Of a stretch of DNA of 64,000 nucleotides, positions 1 through 7,762 are shown piece after piece. Within the stretch, counting starts at the first letter, position 1. The number at the start of each line of letters is the position of its first letter. Under the pieces are notes generated by a model. That model was not told where the DNA came from and ran no database searches. It was given only the letters and a program-made list of their open reading frames with translations. Source of the stretch: Burkholderia sp. S171 (GTDB lineage Bacteria; Pseudomonadota; Gammaproteobacteria; Burkholderiales; Burkholderiaceae); contig NZ_LMUF01000007.1 of assembly GCF_009766085.1 (NCBI RefSeq), forward strand, positions 488,504-552,503, in the 5' to 3' direction. A program made the translations under genes and the position numbers.

Positions 1-434
1 CCCAGTTGCGACCGATTCACTCGCTCCCGCACCGGCGTCATCGCGCGGTACTTGGCGTGGTGAATATACGCGGGAGGTTGCTCGTCTGCGCGTCGCTGGC
101 GCGCTTGTTCGGGATCGCATCGGCGGTGGGTCAGGATGGGCGCAGGCCGGAGGAACATAGCGGCCAGCAGGGTATCGATGCCCGCGATCTCGCGCGCTTG
201 CTGGTCGTCGAGCCGGGCGGCGATGTGGGCGAGCGCGGCAACCCGATCGTGTTCCCCGTTGATGCCGTCGATGGCGTGCATCGTTTTGCGCGCGCGGATT
301 TCCAGGCGGTGCCGACGACCATAGCGAGCATGTCGGCTTCCCACGCGGTGGCCGTGACGGCGTGGAAGGGCGTGACGGTGGGCCTGCTCGACGCGGCCAA
401 ACTTTTCGAGACCTTGAACCGGAGCCTCACATGA
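1..434 (+). CDS. wspD: CheW-like coupling protein, C-terminal part (WspD)
   Basis: The reading frame is open from the left edge of the window, so the start and N-terminal part are missing. About 140 residues remain and resemble a CheW coupling domain: a glycine-rich strand pair (GVVNIRGRLLVCASL), a middle segment with LLVVEPGG, and a final helix ending in AKLFETLNRSL. CheW proteins bridge a chemoreceptor to a CheA kinase. The stop overlaps the start of the next gene (ATGA at 431-434), indicating translational coupling. The following CheA hybrid, CheB and GGDEF genes match the wspD-E-F-R order, which is the main reason for the name. The wspA, wspB and wspC genes would lie to the left. Confidence 0.75.
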   Translation, partial: QLRPIHSLPHRRHRAVLGVVNIRGRLLVCASLARLFGIASAVGQDGRRPEEHSGQQGIDARDLARLLVVEPGGDVGERGNPIVFPVDAVDGVHRFARADFQAVPTTIASMSASHAVAVTAWKGVTVGLLDAAKLFETLNRSLT

Positions 435-2809
435 GCGGCGCTGAAACAGGCCAGGGGCCAAGCCGAGGCCAGACATCGCTCATCGACTTGTTTCGTGAGG
501 AAGCGCGGGCGCAGGCGCAGATCCTTAGCGACGGCCTGCTCGCGCTGGAACGCGCCCCGCGCGACCCCGTGATGCTCGAAGCCTGCATGCGGGCAGCCCA
601 CTCGCTGAAGGGCGCGGCGCGGATTGTCGGCGTACCGGACGGCGTGAGCCTCGCGCATGTGATGGAAGATTGCTTTGTCGGCGCACAACAAGGGCGCGTC
701 AACGTGGATGCCGGCATGATCGACGTGCTGCTGAGCGGTGTCGACCTGATCTTGCGGATCGGCCAGGGGTCCGGCGACGAAACCTTGTCGCAGACGGATG
801 TGGACACATTCGTCGACTCCCTGAATGCACGCATGAACGGCCCGACCGCTGCGCCGTCCTCATCGGTGTTTGAAGCGCCACAGTCTGACGCTGACCTCGA
901 TTTATCGAATGAACTGACGCTCCCCGCGCCGGTGGTCGAGGAAACAGAGGAAACGCAAGAAGCACAGGAAACCGTGGAAGTCGCGTCGCCGCAGCCGGCC
1001 CGCTCCGTCGAACTGCGCGAGCCGGCTCGCATGCTGCGTGTTCGTGCCGACACCCTCGACCGCTTGTTGAGCCATTCGGGCGAATCGCTGGTTGAATCGC
1101 GTTGGCTCAAGCCTTTCGCGCAATCCATGCTGCGCGTGAAGCGGATTCAGCGCGACGCCAGCCGGGCGCTCGATTTCCTGCACGAATCGTTGACTGAGGC
1201 GGCTACCTCGGCATCGAGTTCATCGGCTGCGCCGACTGCGGCGCTCGACGCGCGCACGCTCGATGCGCTGGACGAGGTCCGCCGTCTCAACGCGCAAGCG
1301 CATCGCCAGCTCGGCGAGCGCCTGGCCGAGCTGGAAAACTACGACCGGCGCTCGACGCATCTGTCGCAGCAACTCTACGACGAAGCGCTCGAATGCCGGA
1401 TGCGGCCGTTCGTCGATGCCACCGGCGGTTTTGCGCGCATGGTCCGCGACGTTGCACGCTCGCTCGATAAACAAGTGCGCTTCGTGATTGCCGGAGAAGC
1501 GACGGAAGTGGACCGCGACATCCTCGACCTGCTCGAAGCGCCGCTGGGTCATTTGTTGCGCAACGCGGTCGATCACGGCATCGAAGCGCCGTCGCTGCGC
1601 GCAGCGCTTGGCAAGCCGCCGGAAGGCACCATCACGCTGGAAGCCCGCCATAGCGCGGGTTCGCTTTTCATCAGCGTCAGCGACGACGGCGGCGGCGTGG
1701 ACCTCCCCGCGCTGCGCCGGGCCATCGTCCAGAAACGCCTGGCCAACGAGACCACGGCCGCGCGTCTTTCGGATACCGAACTGCTGGAATTCCTGTTCCT
1801 GCCCGGCTTTTCCATGCGCGATACCGTCACCGACGTTTCCGGCCGCGGCGTTGGCCTGGACGCGGTGCACGACGTGGTACGGCAGGTGCGCGGCAACTTG
1901 CGTGTCACGCAGGAAGCGCTGGTCGGCACGCGTTTCGTGATGCAGTTGCCGCTGACGCTGTCCGTGATCCGCAGCCTGATTGTTGAAGTGGACGGCGAAC
2001 CGTATGGGTTGCCGCTCGCGCACGTCACGCGCACGCTGGTCCTGCCGCGAGCATCCATCGATCTGCTTGAGGGGCATCAGCATTTCGCGTTCGAAGGGCG
2101 GCGGCTTGGCATCGTCACCGCGCACCAGATCCTCCGCTCAGGCACCTTCGAAACCATCAGCGACACCCTCAATGTCGTCGTGATCGGACAGGGCTCGGCG
2201 AGCTACGGCGTGGTCGTCGACCGCTTTCTAGGCGAGCGCATGCTGGTCGTGCAACCGCTCGACAAACGCTTGGGGAAGGTACCGAACATCGCGGCGGGCG
2301 CGTTGATGGAAAACGGCGACCCGCTCCTGATCGCTGATCTCGACGACTGGCTGCGCGCGGTTGAAAAGCTGGTTGTCGACGGTGAACTCGGCCGTGTCTC
2401 ATCGGGCACGGTGCGCGTGGTTGCCGCCGCGAGAAAACGCGTGCTGGTGGTGGACGACTCGCTGACCGTGCGCGAACTCGAACGCAAGCTGCTGGCGGGG
2501 CGCGGTTACGACGTGACCATCGCCGTCGACGGCATGGACGGCTGGAACGCAGTGCGCAGCGAGCGTTTCGACCTGGTGATCACGGACATCGATATGCCGC
2601 GTCTTGACGGTATCGAACTGGTGACGCTGATCCGCCGCGATTCGCAACTGCGCGAGACGCCGGTGATGATCGTGTCGTACAAGGATCGCGCGGAAGACCG
2701 CCAGCGGGGGCTGGATGCCGGCGCGGACTATTATCTGGCGAAAGGCAGTTTCCACGATCAGACCTTGCTCGATGCAGTGCGGGATCTGATCGGCGAAGCG
2801 CAGTCGTGA
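431..2809 (+). CDS. wspE: Wsp hybrid histidine kinase, CheA-REC (WspE)
   Basis: This 792-residue CheA-type kinase starts at the ATG overlapping the wspD stop; an in-frame extension upstream lies inside wspD and is not used. Domains in order: an N-terminal HPt with the phospho-accepting His57 in AHSLKGAAR, a low-complexity Glu-rich linker near 180-200, the HATPase core (LLRNAVDHGIE and DDGGGVD motifs, then GRGVGLDAV), a CheW-like regulatory domain, and a C-terminal receiver domain (VVDDSLTVR, ITDIDMPRLDG, final Lys in LAKGS). The CheA-plus-receiver architecture is that of WspE, which phosphorylates the WspR cyclase and the WspF methylesterase on surface contact. This assignment rests on architecture and gene order. 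Confidence 0.9.
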   Translation: MSGAETGQGPSRGQTSLIDLFREEARAQAQILSDGLLALERAPRDPVMLEACMRAAHSLKGAARIVGVPDGVSLAHVMEDCFVGAQQGRVNVDAGMIDVLLSGVDLILRIGQGSGDETLSQTDVDTFVDSLNARMNGPTAAPSSSVFEAPQSDADLDLSNELTLPAPVVEETEETQEAQETVEVASPQPARSVELREPARMLRVRADTLDRLLSHSGESLVESRWLKPFAQSMLRVKRIQRDASRALDFLHESLTEAATSASSSSAAPTAALDARTLDALDEVRRLNAQAHRQLGERLAELENYDRRSTHLSQQLYDEALECRMRPFVDATGGFARMVRDVARSLDKQVRFVIAGEATEVDRDILDLLEAPLGHLLRNAVDHGIEAPSLRAALGKPPEGTITLEARHSAGSLFISVSDDGGGVDLPALRRAIVQKRLANETTAARLSDTELLEFLFLPGFSMRDTVTDVSGRGVGLDAVHDVVRQVRGNLRVTQEALVGTRFVMQLPLTLSVIRSLIVEVDGEPYGLPLAHVTRTLVLPRASIDLLEGHQHFAFEGRRLGIVTAHQILRSGTFETISDTLNVVVIGQGSASYGVVVDRFLGERMLVVQPLDKRLGKVPNIAAGALMENGDPLLIADLDDWLRAVEKLVVDGELGRVSSGTVRVVAAARKRVLVVDDSLTVRELERKLLAGRGYDVTIAVDGMDGWNAVRSERFDLVITDIDMPRLDGIELVTLIRRDSQLRETPVMIVSYKDRAEDRQRGLDAGADYYLAKGSFHDQTLLDAVRDLIGEAQS

Positions 2810-2835
2810 GAAAACACTAAAAAGAGAGGCGAGCG

Positions 2836-3852
2836 ATGAAGATCGGGATCGTGAACGACATGCCGCTGGCGGTGGACGCCTTGCGAGGAGCGCTTGCGAC
2901 CCGCCACGACTTCGAGGTGATCTGGGTTGCGATCAACGGCGCGCAGGCGGTCGACTACTGCAGGGCGCAAAAACCCGACGTCGTGCTGATGGACCTCGTC
3001 ATGCCGCAAATGGACGGCACGGAAGCCACGCGGCGAATCATGCGCGAGACGCCGTGCGCGATCCTGATTGTGACAATCGATGTGGGCGCGAACTCGTGGC
3101 GGGTCTACGAGGCAATGGGCGCGGGCGCGCTGGACGCCGTCGACACCCCCGTGCTGGCAGGCCCGGACGCAAAACGCGGGATCGCCGCGCTGACCGCGAA
3201 GATCGACCAGATTGCCGCCCAGCAGGCCACGAAAGCAGCCGCGAATCCGATCCCAGCCGCGCCACGTATTACCTCGGGCAGCGACTTGCTCGCGATCGGT
3301 GCGTCGGCGGGCGGCCCAAGCGCGCTGGCGACGCTCCTGGCCGGGCTGCCGGCCAGCTTCGCGCCGGCCACGGTGATTGTCCAGCACGTGGACCAGTCCT
3401 TTGCGATCGGCATGGCCGACTGGCTCAACGAACAGTCAGCGTTGCCGGTGCGCGTGGCGCGCGAGGGCGATCGACCGGAGCCAGGCTGCGTGCTGCTCGC
3501 GGCGACCAACGACCACCTGCATTTCTGTGGCGGTGGGAATCGGCTCGGATACACGAAAGAGCCATTGGCGACGCCGTACCGGCCGTCCATCGATGTGTTT
3601 TTTCAAAGCGTGGTCGCGCGCTGGAGCGGCAACGCGGTCGGCGTGCTGCTGACCGGCATGGGCCGCGATGGTGCGGCGGGCCTCGCCGCCATGCGTGCCA
3701 AGGGTTATCACACGATCGCGCAGGATGAAGCGACATGCGCCGTCTACGGCATGCCGAAAGCAGCGGCCGCGTTGAATGCGGCGGTAGCCATCCTGCCACT
3801 CCCGAACATCGCGAATGCCGTGCAAAAGGCGTTTGCATCGTTGCGCAAATGA
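2836..3852 (+). CDS. wspF: Chemoreceptor protein-glutamate methylesterase (WspF, CheB family)
   Basis: The 338-residue protein has a receiver domain followed by a CheB methylesterase. The receiver carries the phospho-Asp in LMDLVMPQMDG. The esterase triad is visible as Ser in GASAGGPS, His in IVQHVDQ and Asp in TGMGRDGAAG. It should demethylate or deamidate the Wsp receptor and reset the signal; loss of WspF in pseudomonads locks the pathway on and raises c-di-GMP. The ATG at 2836 follows a purine-rich GAGAGG site and lies 26 bp after wspE, so the two are almost certainly co-transcribed. The acidic N-terminal motif is IVNDMP rather than the usual DD pair, as in other WspF-like proteins. Confidence 0.88.
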   Translation: MKIGIVNDMPLAVDALRGALATRHDFEVIWVAINGAQAVDYCRAQKPDVVLMDLVMPQMDGTEATRRIMRETPCAILIVTIDVGANSWRVYEAMGAGALDAVDTPVLAGPDAKRGIAALTAKIDQIAAQQATKAAANPIPAAPRITSGSDLLAIGASAGGPSALATLLAGLPASFAPATVIVQHVDQSFAIGMADWLNEQSALPVRVAREGDRPEPGCVLLAATNDHLHFCGGGNRLGYTKEPLATPYRPSIDVFFQSVVARWSGNAVGVLLTGMGRDGAAGLAAMRAKGYHTIAQDEATCAVYGMPKAAAALNAAVAILPLPNIANAVQKAFASLRK

Positions 3853-3886
3853 GGCGCTCGAACTCGACACAGAACAGGATTGAGTC

Positions 3887-5014
3887 ATGGAACATCGAAA
3901 TGCAGATCCGTTGGCAGAGCGCGCGCGGCGCGAGCAGGCCGGCCCCGAATCCCGTCCGGAAAACCCGGCGAGGCCCCTTGACGATACAGGCGAGGAGCGT
4001 TCAGCCGCCGATCTTTTTGCCGATGCGCTGAATGCGCCAAGCGCCGCCGACAGCGCGGTCATGGTGTTGCTGGTCGACGACCAGACCATTGTCGCGGAAG
4101 CGGTGCGCCGCGCGCTGGCGGATCAGCCGCGGCTGGATTTTCACTACTGCGCCAATCCCGAGGATGCATTGCGCGTCGCGCAGGCCACGCGGCCGACGGT
4201 GATCCTGCAGGATCTGGTCATGCCGGGCGTGGACGGGCTGACGCTGGTGCGTCAATATCGAGAGAACGAGGCGACCCGCGATATTCCGATCATTGTGTTG
4301 TCGACGAAGGAAGAGCCGCGCATCAAGAGCGCCGCGTTTGCCGCGGGCGCCAACGATTATCTGGTGAAGCTGCCGGATACCATCGAATTGATTGCGCGGA
4401 TCCGCTATCACTCACGCTCTTATCTGAATCTGCTTCAGCGTGACGAGGCTTATCGCGCGTTGCGGCAGTCGCAGCAGAAACTGCTCGAAACCAACCTGGA
4501 ACTTCAGCGCCTGACCAACTCGGACGGGCTGACGGGTTTATCGAATCGCCGGTGTCTCGACGACTACATGAACGCCGAGTGGAAACGCGCGGCGCGCGAA
4601 CAGTCGCAGCTCGGTTTCCTGATGATCGATGTGGACAACTTCAAGTCGTACAACGACACCTACGGCCATGTGGCGGGTGACGATGTGCTGAAGCTCGTCG
4701 CGCGCGCGATTGAATCGGCCCTGAACCGTCCCGCCGATCTTGCCGCCCGCTTTGGCGGCGAAGAGTTCGCTGTGGTGCTGCCGTCCACGTCGACTGGCGG
4801 CTTGCGCCTGCTCGGTGAAAAGATCCGCATGGCGGTGGAGGCGCTTGCCGTGCCGCATACGGGTTCAGCCAGCGATCGGCTCACGATCAGCGTAGGCGGC
4901 GTCATGCAGGTGCCGCAGCGGGGCGAAGACATCAAGCAGATGATCGAAGCCGCCGACCTGGCTTTGTATCGGGCCAAGCGTGACGGGCGCAATCGGGTGG
5001 AAGTCGCGAATTAA
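3887..5014 (+). CDS. wspR: Response-regulator diguanylate cyclase (WspR)
   Basis: The 375-residue protein has a receiver domain (acidic pair D64/D65, phospho-Asp109 in LQDLVMPGVDG), a helical linker at about 185-212, and a GGDEF domain with the active site GGEEF at 290-294. An allosteric inhibitory RxxD site (R281-D284, RPAD) sits five residues before it. It should make c-di-GMP when phosphorylated by WspE, driving biofilm formation on surfaces. The first 55 or so residues are a charged, Pro/Ala-rich extension before the receiver, making it somewhat longer than pseudomonad WspR. The start at 3887 has only a weak ribosome site; no better internal ATG precedes the receiver except at M59. It ends the operon. 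Confidence 0.9.
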   Translation: MEHRNADPLAERARREQAGPESRPENPARPLDDTGEERSAADLFADALNAPSAADSAVMVLLVDDQTIVAEAVRRALADQPRLDFHYCANPEDALRVAQATRPTVILQDLVMPGVDGLTLVRQYRENEATRDIPIIVLSTKEEPRIKSAAFAAGANDYLVKLPDTIELIARIRYHSRSYLNLLQRDEAYRALRQSQQKLLETNLELQRLTNSDGLTGLSNRRCLDDYMNAEWKRAAREQSQLGFLMIDVDNFKSYNDTYGHVAGDDVLKLVARAIESALNRPADLAARFGGEEFAVVLPSTSTGGLRLLGEKIRMAVEALAVPHTGSASDRLTISVGGVMQVPQRGEDIKQMIEAADLALYRAKRDGRNRVEVAN

Positions 5015-5060
5015 GCCGGGCCGCGAAGAGCGGTTCCATTCACCGCGCCGGCGGCGCCGT

Positions 5061-5933
5061 TTACCGATGCCGCGCGCTCGCCGAAACTGAACGGCACCAT
5101 GCGGGCCTCGGCGCTCTCGTCGCCCTTGCGCGTTTCGTCCCCGAGGATCGGGGCGAGCTAGAGGTGCAGTGAACATTCGGACGGGTTCGTCGATGCATCG
5201 GCCGAGCGGCTGCCAAAACCGTCGGCGATGCCTCAGCAGATAACACGCCTTGAGCCTCGCTGACGCGCGACAGGCCGACGTGGGGCGTGACCACGAGACT
5301 CGCGTGCGAGCTGGCGTCGAAGGCAGTAGCAGAAACCGCCGGGGCAGGTGTCACAACATCGTTCGATGCAACAAGGCCGGTCAATGGCGCGCTCCACTGA
5401 TCGGCGGGCGGAGGCGGCGCACTGCGAACCGGCGCTTTCGCCGGTTCGCTCGGTTCAGCGACGGGCGTGGTGCGCTTGAGCCACGCGTCGTGGGATGCAA
5501 TCAGACCGGGCGAACGTCCACGCGGTGTTTCATTCCAACCGGAACGATCCATCACGAGGGCGGAAGGCGTTTCCTGGACGGTTGTTGCTTCCAAGGCTGG
5601 CGCACTCTTCGCCGCGGCTGGCCAGGGCACTTGTGCTGCTGCCGGCGTTGGTGACGCTAGTGACGCGGGCGATGCAATCCGATCTGCGGCCCGTGCGCTC
5701 CAGGCATCGTCAACTGCGACGCTTGCTGCTGCGGGGTTGCTCCATGGGTCATCGGCTGTGGGTTGAGGCGCGGCGTGACTGCTCCATTGCTCCCCCGCGG
5801 GCACGCTGGCCGGTGTTGACTCCCCCGCGCGGGCGGTCGCGTGCATTAAACCCAAGGCAGCGCACGCCAGCGCGACTTTTTCCAGTCCTGAATGAACGAG
5901 CCGAAACAGGTCACGGAGCGGTGAGCGAGACAT
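5061..5933 (-). CDS. Secreted protein with repeated Trp motifs, function unknown; 3' end possibly eroded
   Basis: I do not recognise this family. The 290-residue product begins with a signal peptide (hydrophobic 18-30, likely cleavage after ATARA at 32-36) behind an AGAGGA ribosome site. The mature part is rich in Ala, Pro and Ser and carries tryptophans at 50, 64, 78, 104, 133, 151 and 180, mostly in [DE]xWS settings. A GL[IV]AS[HN]D motif occurs twice (143-149 and 186-192). From about residue 245 the product turns abruptly Arg/Ser-rich, as out-of-frame GC-rich DNA does. A neighbouring frame on the same strand encodes a more protein-like tail down to 5011, interrupted by one TAG at 5158-5160. 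The gene may therefore be frameshifted. It converges on wspR. Confidence 0.55.
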   Translation of the reverse strand: MSRSPLRDLFRLVHSGLEKVALACAALGLMHATARAGESTPASVPAGEQWSSHAAPQPTADDPWSNPAAASVAVDDAWSARAADRIASPASLASPTPAAAQVPWPAAAKSAPALEATTVQETPSALVMDRSGWNETPRGRSPGLIASHDAWLKRTTPVAEPSEPAKAPVRSAPPPPADQWSAPLTGLVASNDVVTPAPAVSATAFDASSHASLVVTPHVGLSRVSEAQGVLSAEASPTVLAAARPMHRRTRPNVHCTSSSPRSSGTKRARATRAPRPAWCRSVSASARHR

Positions 5934-6280
5934 GGCATTTCCTCTGAATACACGAAAGCTCGCAGCCTATGGGAAAGTGCAGTTCAAAATAACGCGATTT
6001 ATCTGAATAGTGAAAGGTTTCGGTGAAGAAGTCGGGTTGATGAGCGCTATGGGCGCGTTTGCATGGCAGTGGATGGTTCGCCGACGCTCGATTGTGACAT
6101 TCGATGTCTTTGATCCCAGACTTTCCTCAGCGATGCGTGGACGGTCCCGCCGTCCTGATGAAGTACAAAGAGCCGTTCCGACTAACGTCGGAACGGCTCT
6201 TTGCGTACGGCGCTCGTTTCAGCTTCCGCTCATCCGGTGAGACAGAACCGGCCGAGCGGCAGGCGATCGGACAGCGACGG
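5934..6280. other. Intergenic region, no gene seen
   Basis: This stretch lies upstream of the Trp-motif gene and downstream of the efflux operon. It should hold the promoter of the gene ending at 5061. Apart from the hairpin at 6167-6202 I see no convincing coding sequence; the short open frames across it have no ribosome site. Confidence 0.5.
6167..6202. terminator. Perfect 16-bp hairpin ending the efflux operon
   Basis: The arms AAAGAGCCGTTCCGAC and GTCGGAACGGCTCTTT pair perfectly around a TAAC loop. The arms start in A and end in T, so the structure can work as a terminator on either strand. It lies about 80 bp past the last gene of the minus-strand efflux operon. Confidence 0.75.
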
Positions 6281-7762
6281 TTATTTCGCTGCCTCCGTCT
6301 GCGTCGCTTTCGCCGCAGACGCAAGATTCGCCGTGCTGCCAGATGGAGAACCCATTGCCTGAAACAGCAGCGCGGTGTCGCTGAGCCGTGCGCTTTCATA
6401 GCGGATAGCATCGAGTCGAGCATTACGATACTGGCGTTCGCTCGCCCGTGTTGCCGAAGGCGGAATCGCCCCGAGCCGCTCGCGCGCCGCGGAATCCGTG
6501 AACGCGCTCATTGAAGTGCGGCTGGCGGTATCGGCGAAACTGAGTGCCTGGTTGTCCTGCTCGAGCGCTGCGAGTGAATCCGCCACGTTGCGGAAGGCGC
6601 TCAGCACTGTCTGCTTGTATTGCGCCACGGCCGCTTCGTAGCTCGCTTGCGCGGCGCGCTTCTGGGCGAGCAACGCGCCGCCATGAAACAGCGGCTGCGA
6701 CAGCGATGCACCTATTCCCCAGATCGCGCCTGCTCCGGACAAGGCGTCAGGCCAGCTAAAACCTGCTTTTCCCATCGATGCCGACAGCGTCAGGCTCGGG
6801 TACATTTGCGCCGTTGCGACGCCGACTTGCGCCGCGGCCGCTTTGAGGAGCGCATCGGCGGCCTGGATATCCGGGCGGCTGGCAAGCAGTTCCGACGGTA
6901 CGACCACCGGCACATTTCCCGGCACGGTGAGCGACGCGAGATCGAGGTCGGGCGGCGCCTGATCCGGCGTGCGGCCAAGCATTACGGCAAGCGCGTGACG
7001 GGTTGCAAGCCACTGGGCCCGCAGCCCCGGCAGCGAAGCGGCGAGCGCGGCGGCGTTCGATTGCGCGTTGAGCGCGTCCGCGCGCGACGCCGAACCGAGT
7101 TCGTAGCGGCGCTGTGTTTCTCGCGCGTCTTCGTTGGCGAGGACGATCAGCCGCCCGGTCGTATCGATTTGCGCACCTAACGACGCCGCACCGATAGCGC
7201 CCGTGACAATGTTCGCGGCGAGCGCGCGGCGGGCGGCATCGAATTGCCAGGCCTGGCTGTCCACCTGCGCGGCCAACGCTTTGTCCGCCAGTCGCGCCGC
7301 GCCGAACAGGTCGAACGTGTATTGCGCCCGGATCTGCCCGACAAAGAGGTTGTAGAGCACAGTGGGCGGCCCGAAGTTAGGCACGCCGATCGCGCGCTCC
7401 CGGTCCGTCTGGCCGCCGAGGTCGATGCTCGGCAGCATCGACTCGCCGACTTGCGCCCGCAGTTGTTCGCGCGCCGCAGCGAGGGTCTTGTCCGTCGCGG
7501 CGAGGCTCGGGCTGTTGCGCAACCCTTCATCGACCAGCGCGTTCAGCGGTTCCGAACGATAGAGCTTCCACCACTCGGGCACCGGTTTCGCAGCGGCATC
7601 GAAACTCTGCGATACCCCTTCGGCCGTTACAGTGCGAGCGGGTTGCGCGTCGGTGCCGTAGTGGGCCACCGTCGGCATGACGGGCGGTTTTCCGTCCGGG
7701 CCGAAAGAGCACGCTGAAAGGGCGGCCGTGAAGCCGAGAGCAGTCAGGTAAGAGCGGTTCAT
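6281..7762 (-). CDS. Outer-membrane factor lipoprotein of RND efflux system
   Basis: The 493-residue protein begins with a lipoprotein signal (LSAC, lipidated Cys18) and has the repeated helical outer-membrane efflux domain of the NodT/OprM family: VPEWWKLYRSEPLNALVDEGL near the start, a middle AQYTFDLFGAARL segment, and a second repeat with LSLSASMGKAGFSW and QPLFHGGALLAQ. It forms the TolC-like channel that lets the RND pump discharge drugs or toxic compounds to the outside. Its ATG overlaps the stop of the permease gene (7759-7762), so the three efflux genes form a coupled operon. The substrate cannot be told from sequence. Confidence 0.9.
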   Translation of the reverse strand: MNRSYLTALGFTAALSACSFGPDGKPPVMPTVAHYGTDAQPARTVTAEGVSQSFDAAAKPVPEWWKLYRSEPLNALVDEGLRNSPSLAATDKTLAAAREQLRAQVGESMLPSIDLGGQTDRERAIGVPNFGPPTVLYNLFVGQIRAQYTFDLFGAARLADKALAAQVDSQAWQFDAARRALAANIVTGAIGAASLGAQIDTTGRLIVLANEDARETQRRYELGSASRADALNAQSNAAALAASLPGLRAQWLATRHALAVMLGRTPDQAPPDLDLASLTVPGNVPVVVPSELLASRPDIQAADALLKAAAAQVGVATAQMYPSLTLSASMGKAGFSWPDALSGAGAIWGIGASLSQPLFHGGALLAQKRAAQASYEAAVAQYKQTVLSAFRNVADSLAALEQDNQALSFADTASRTSMSAFTDSAARERLGAIPPSATRASERQYRNARLDAIRYESARLSDTALLFQAMGSPSGSTANLASAAKATQTEAAK

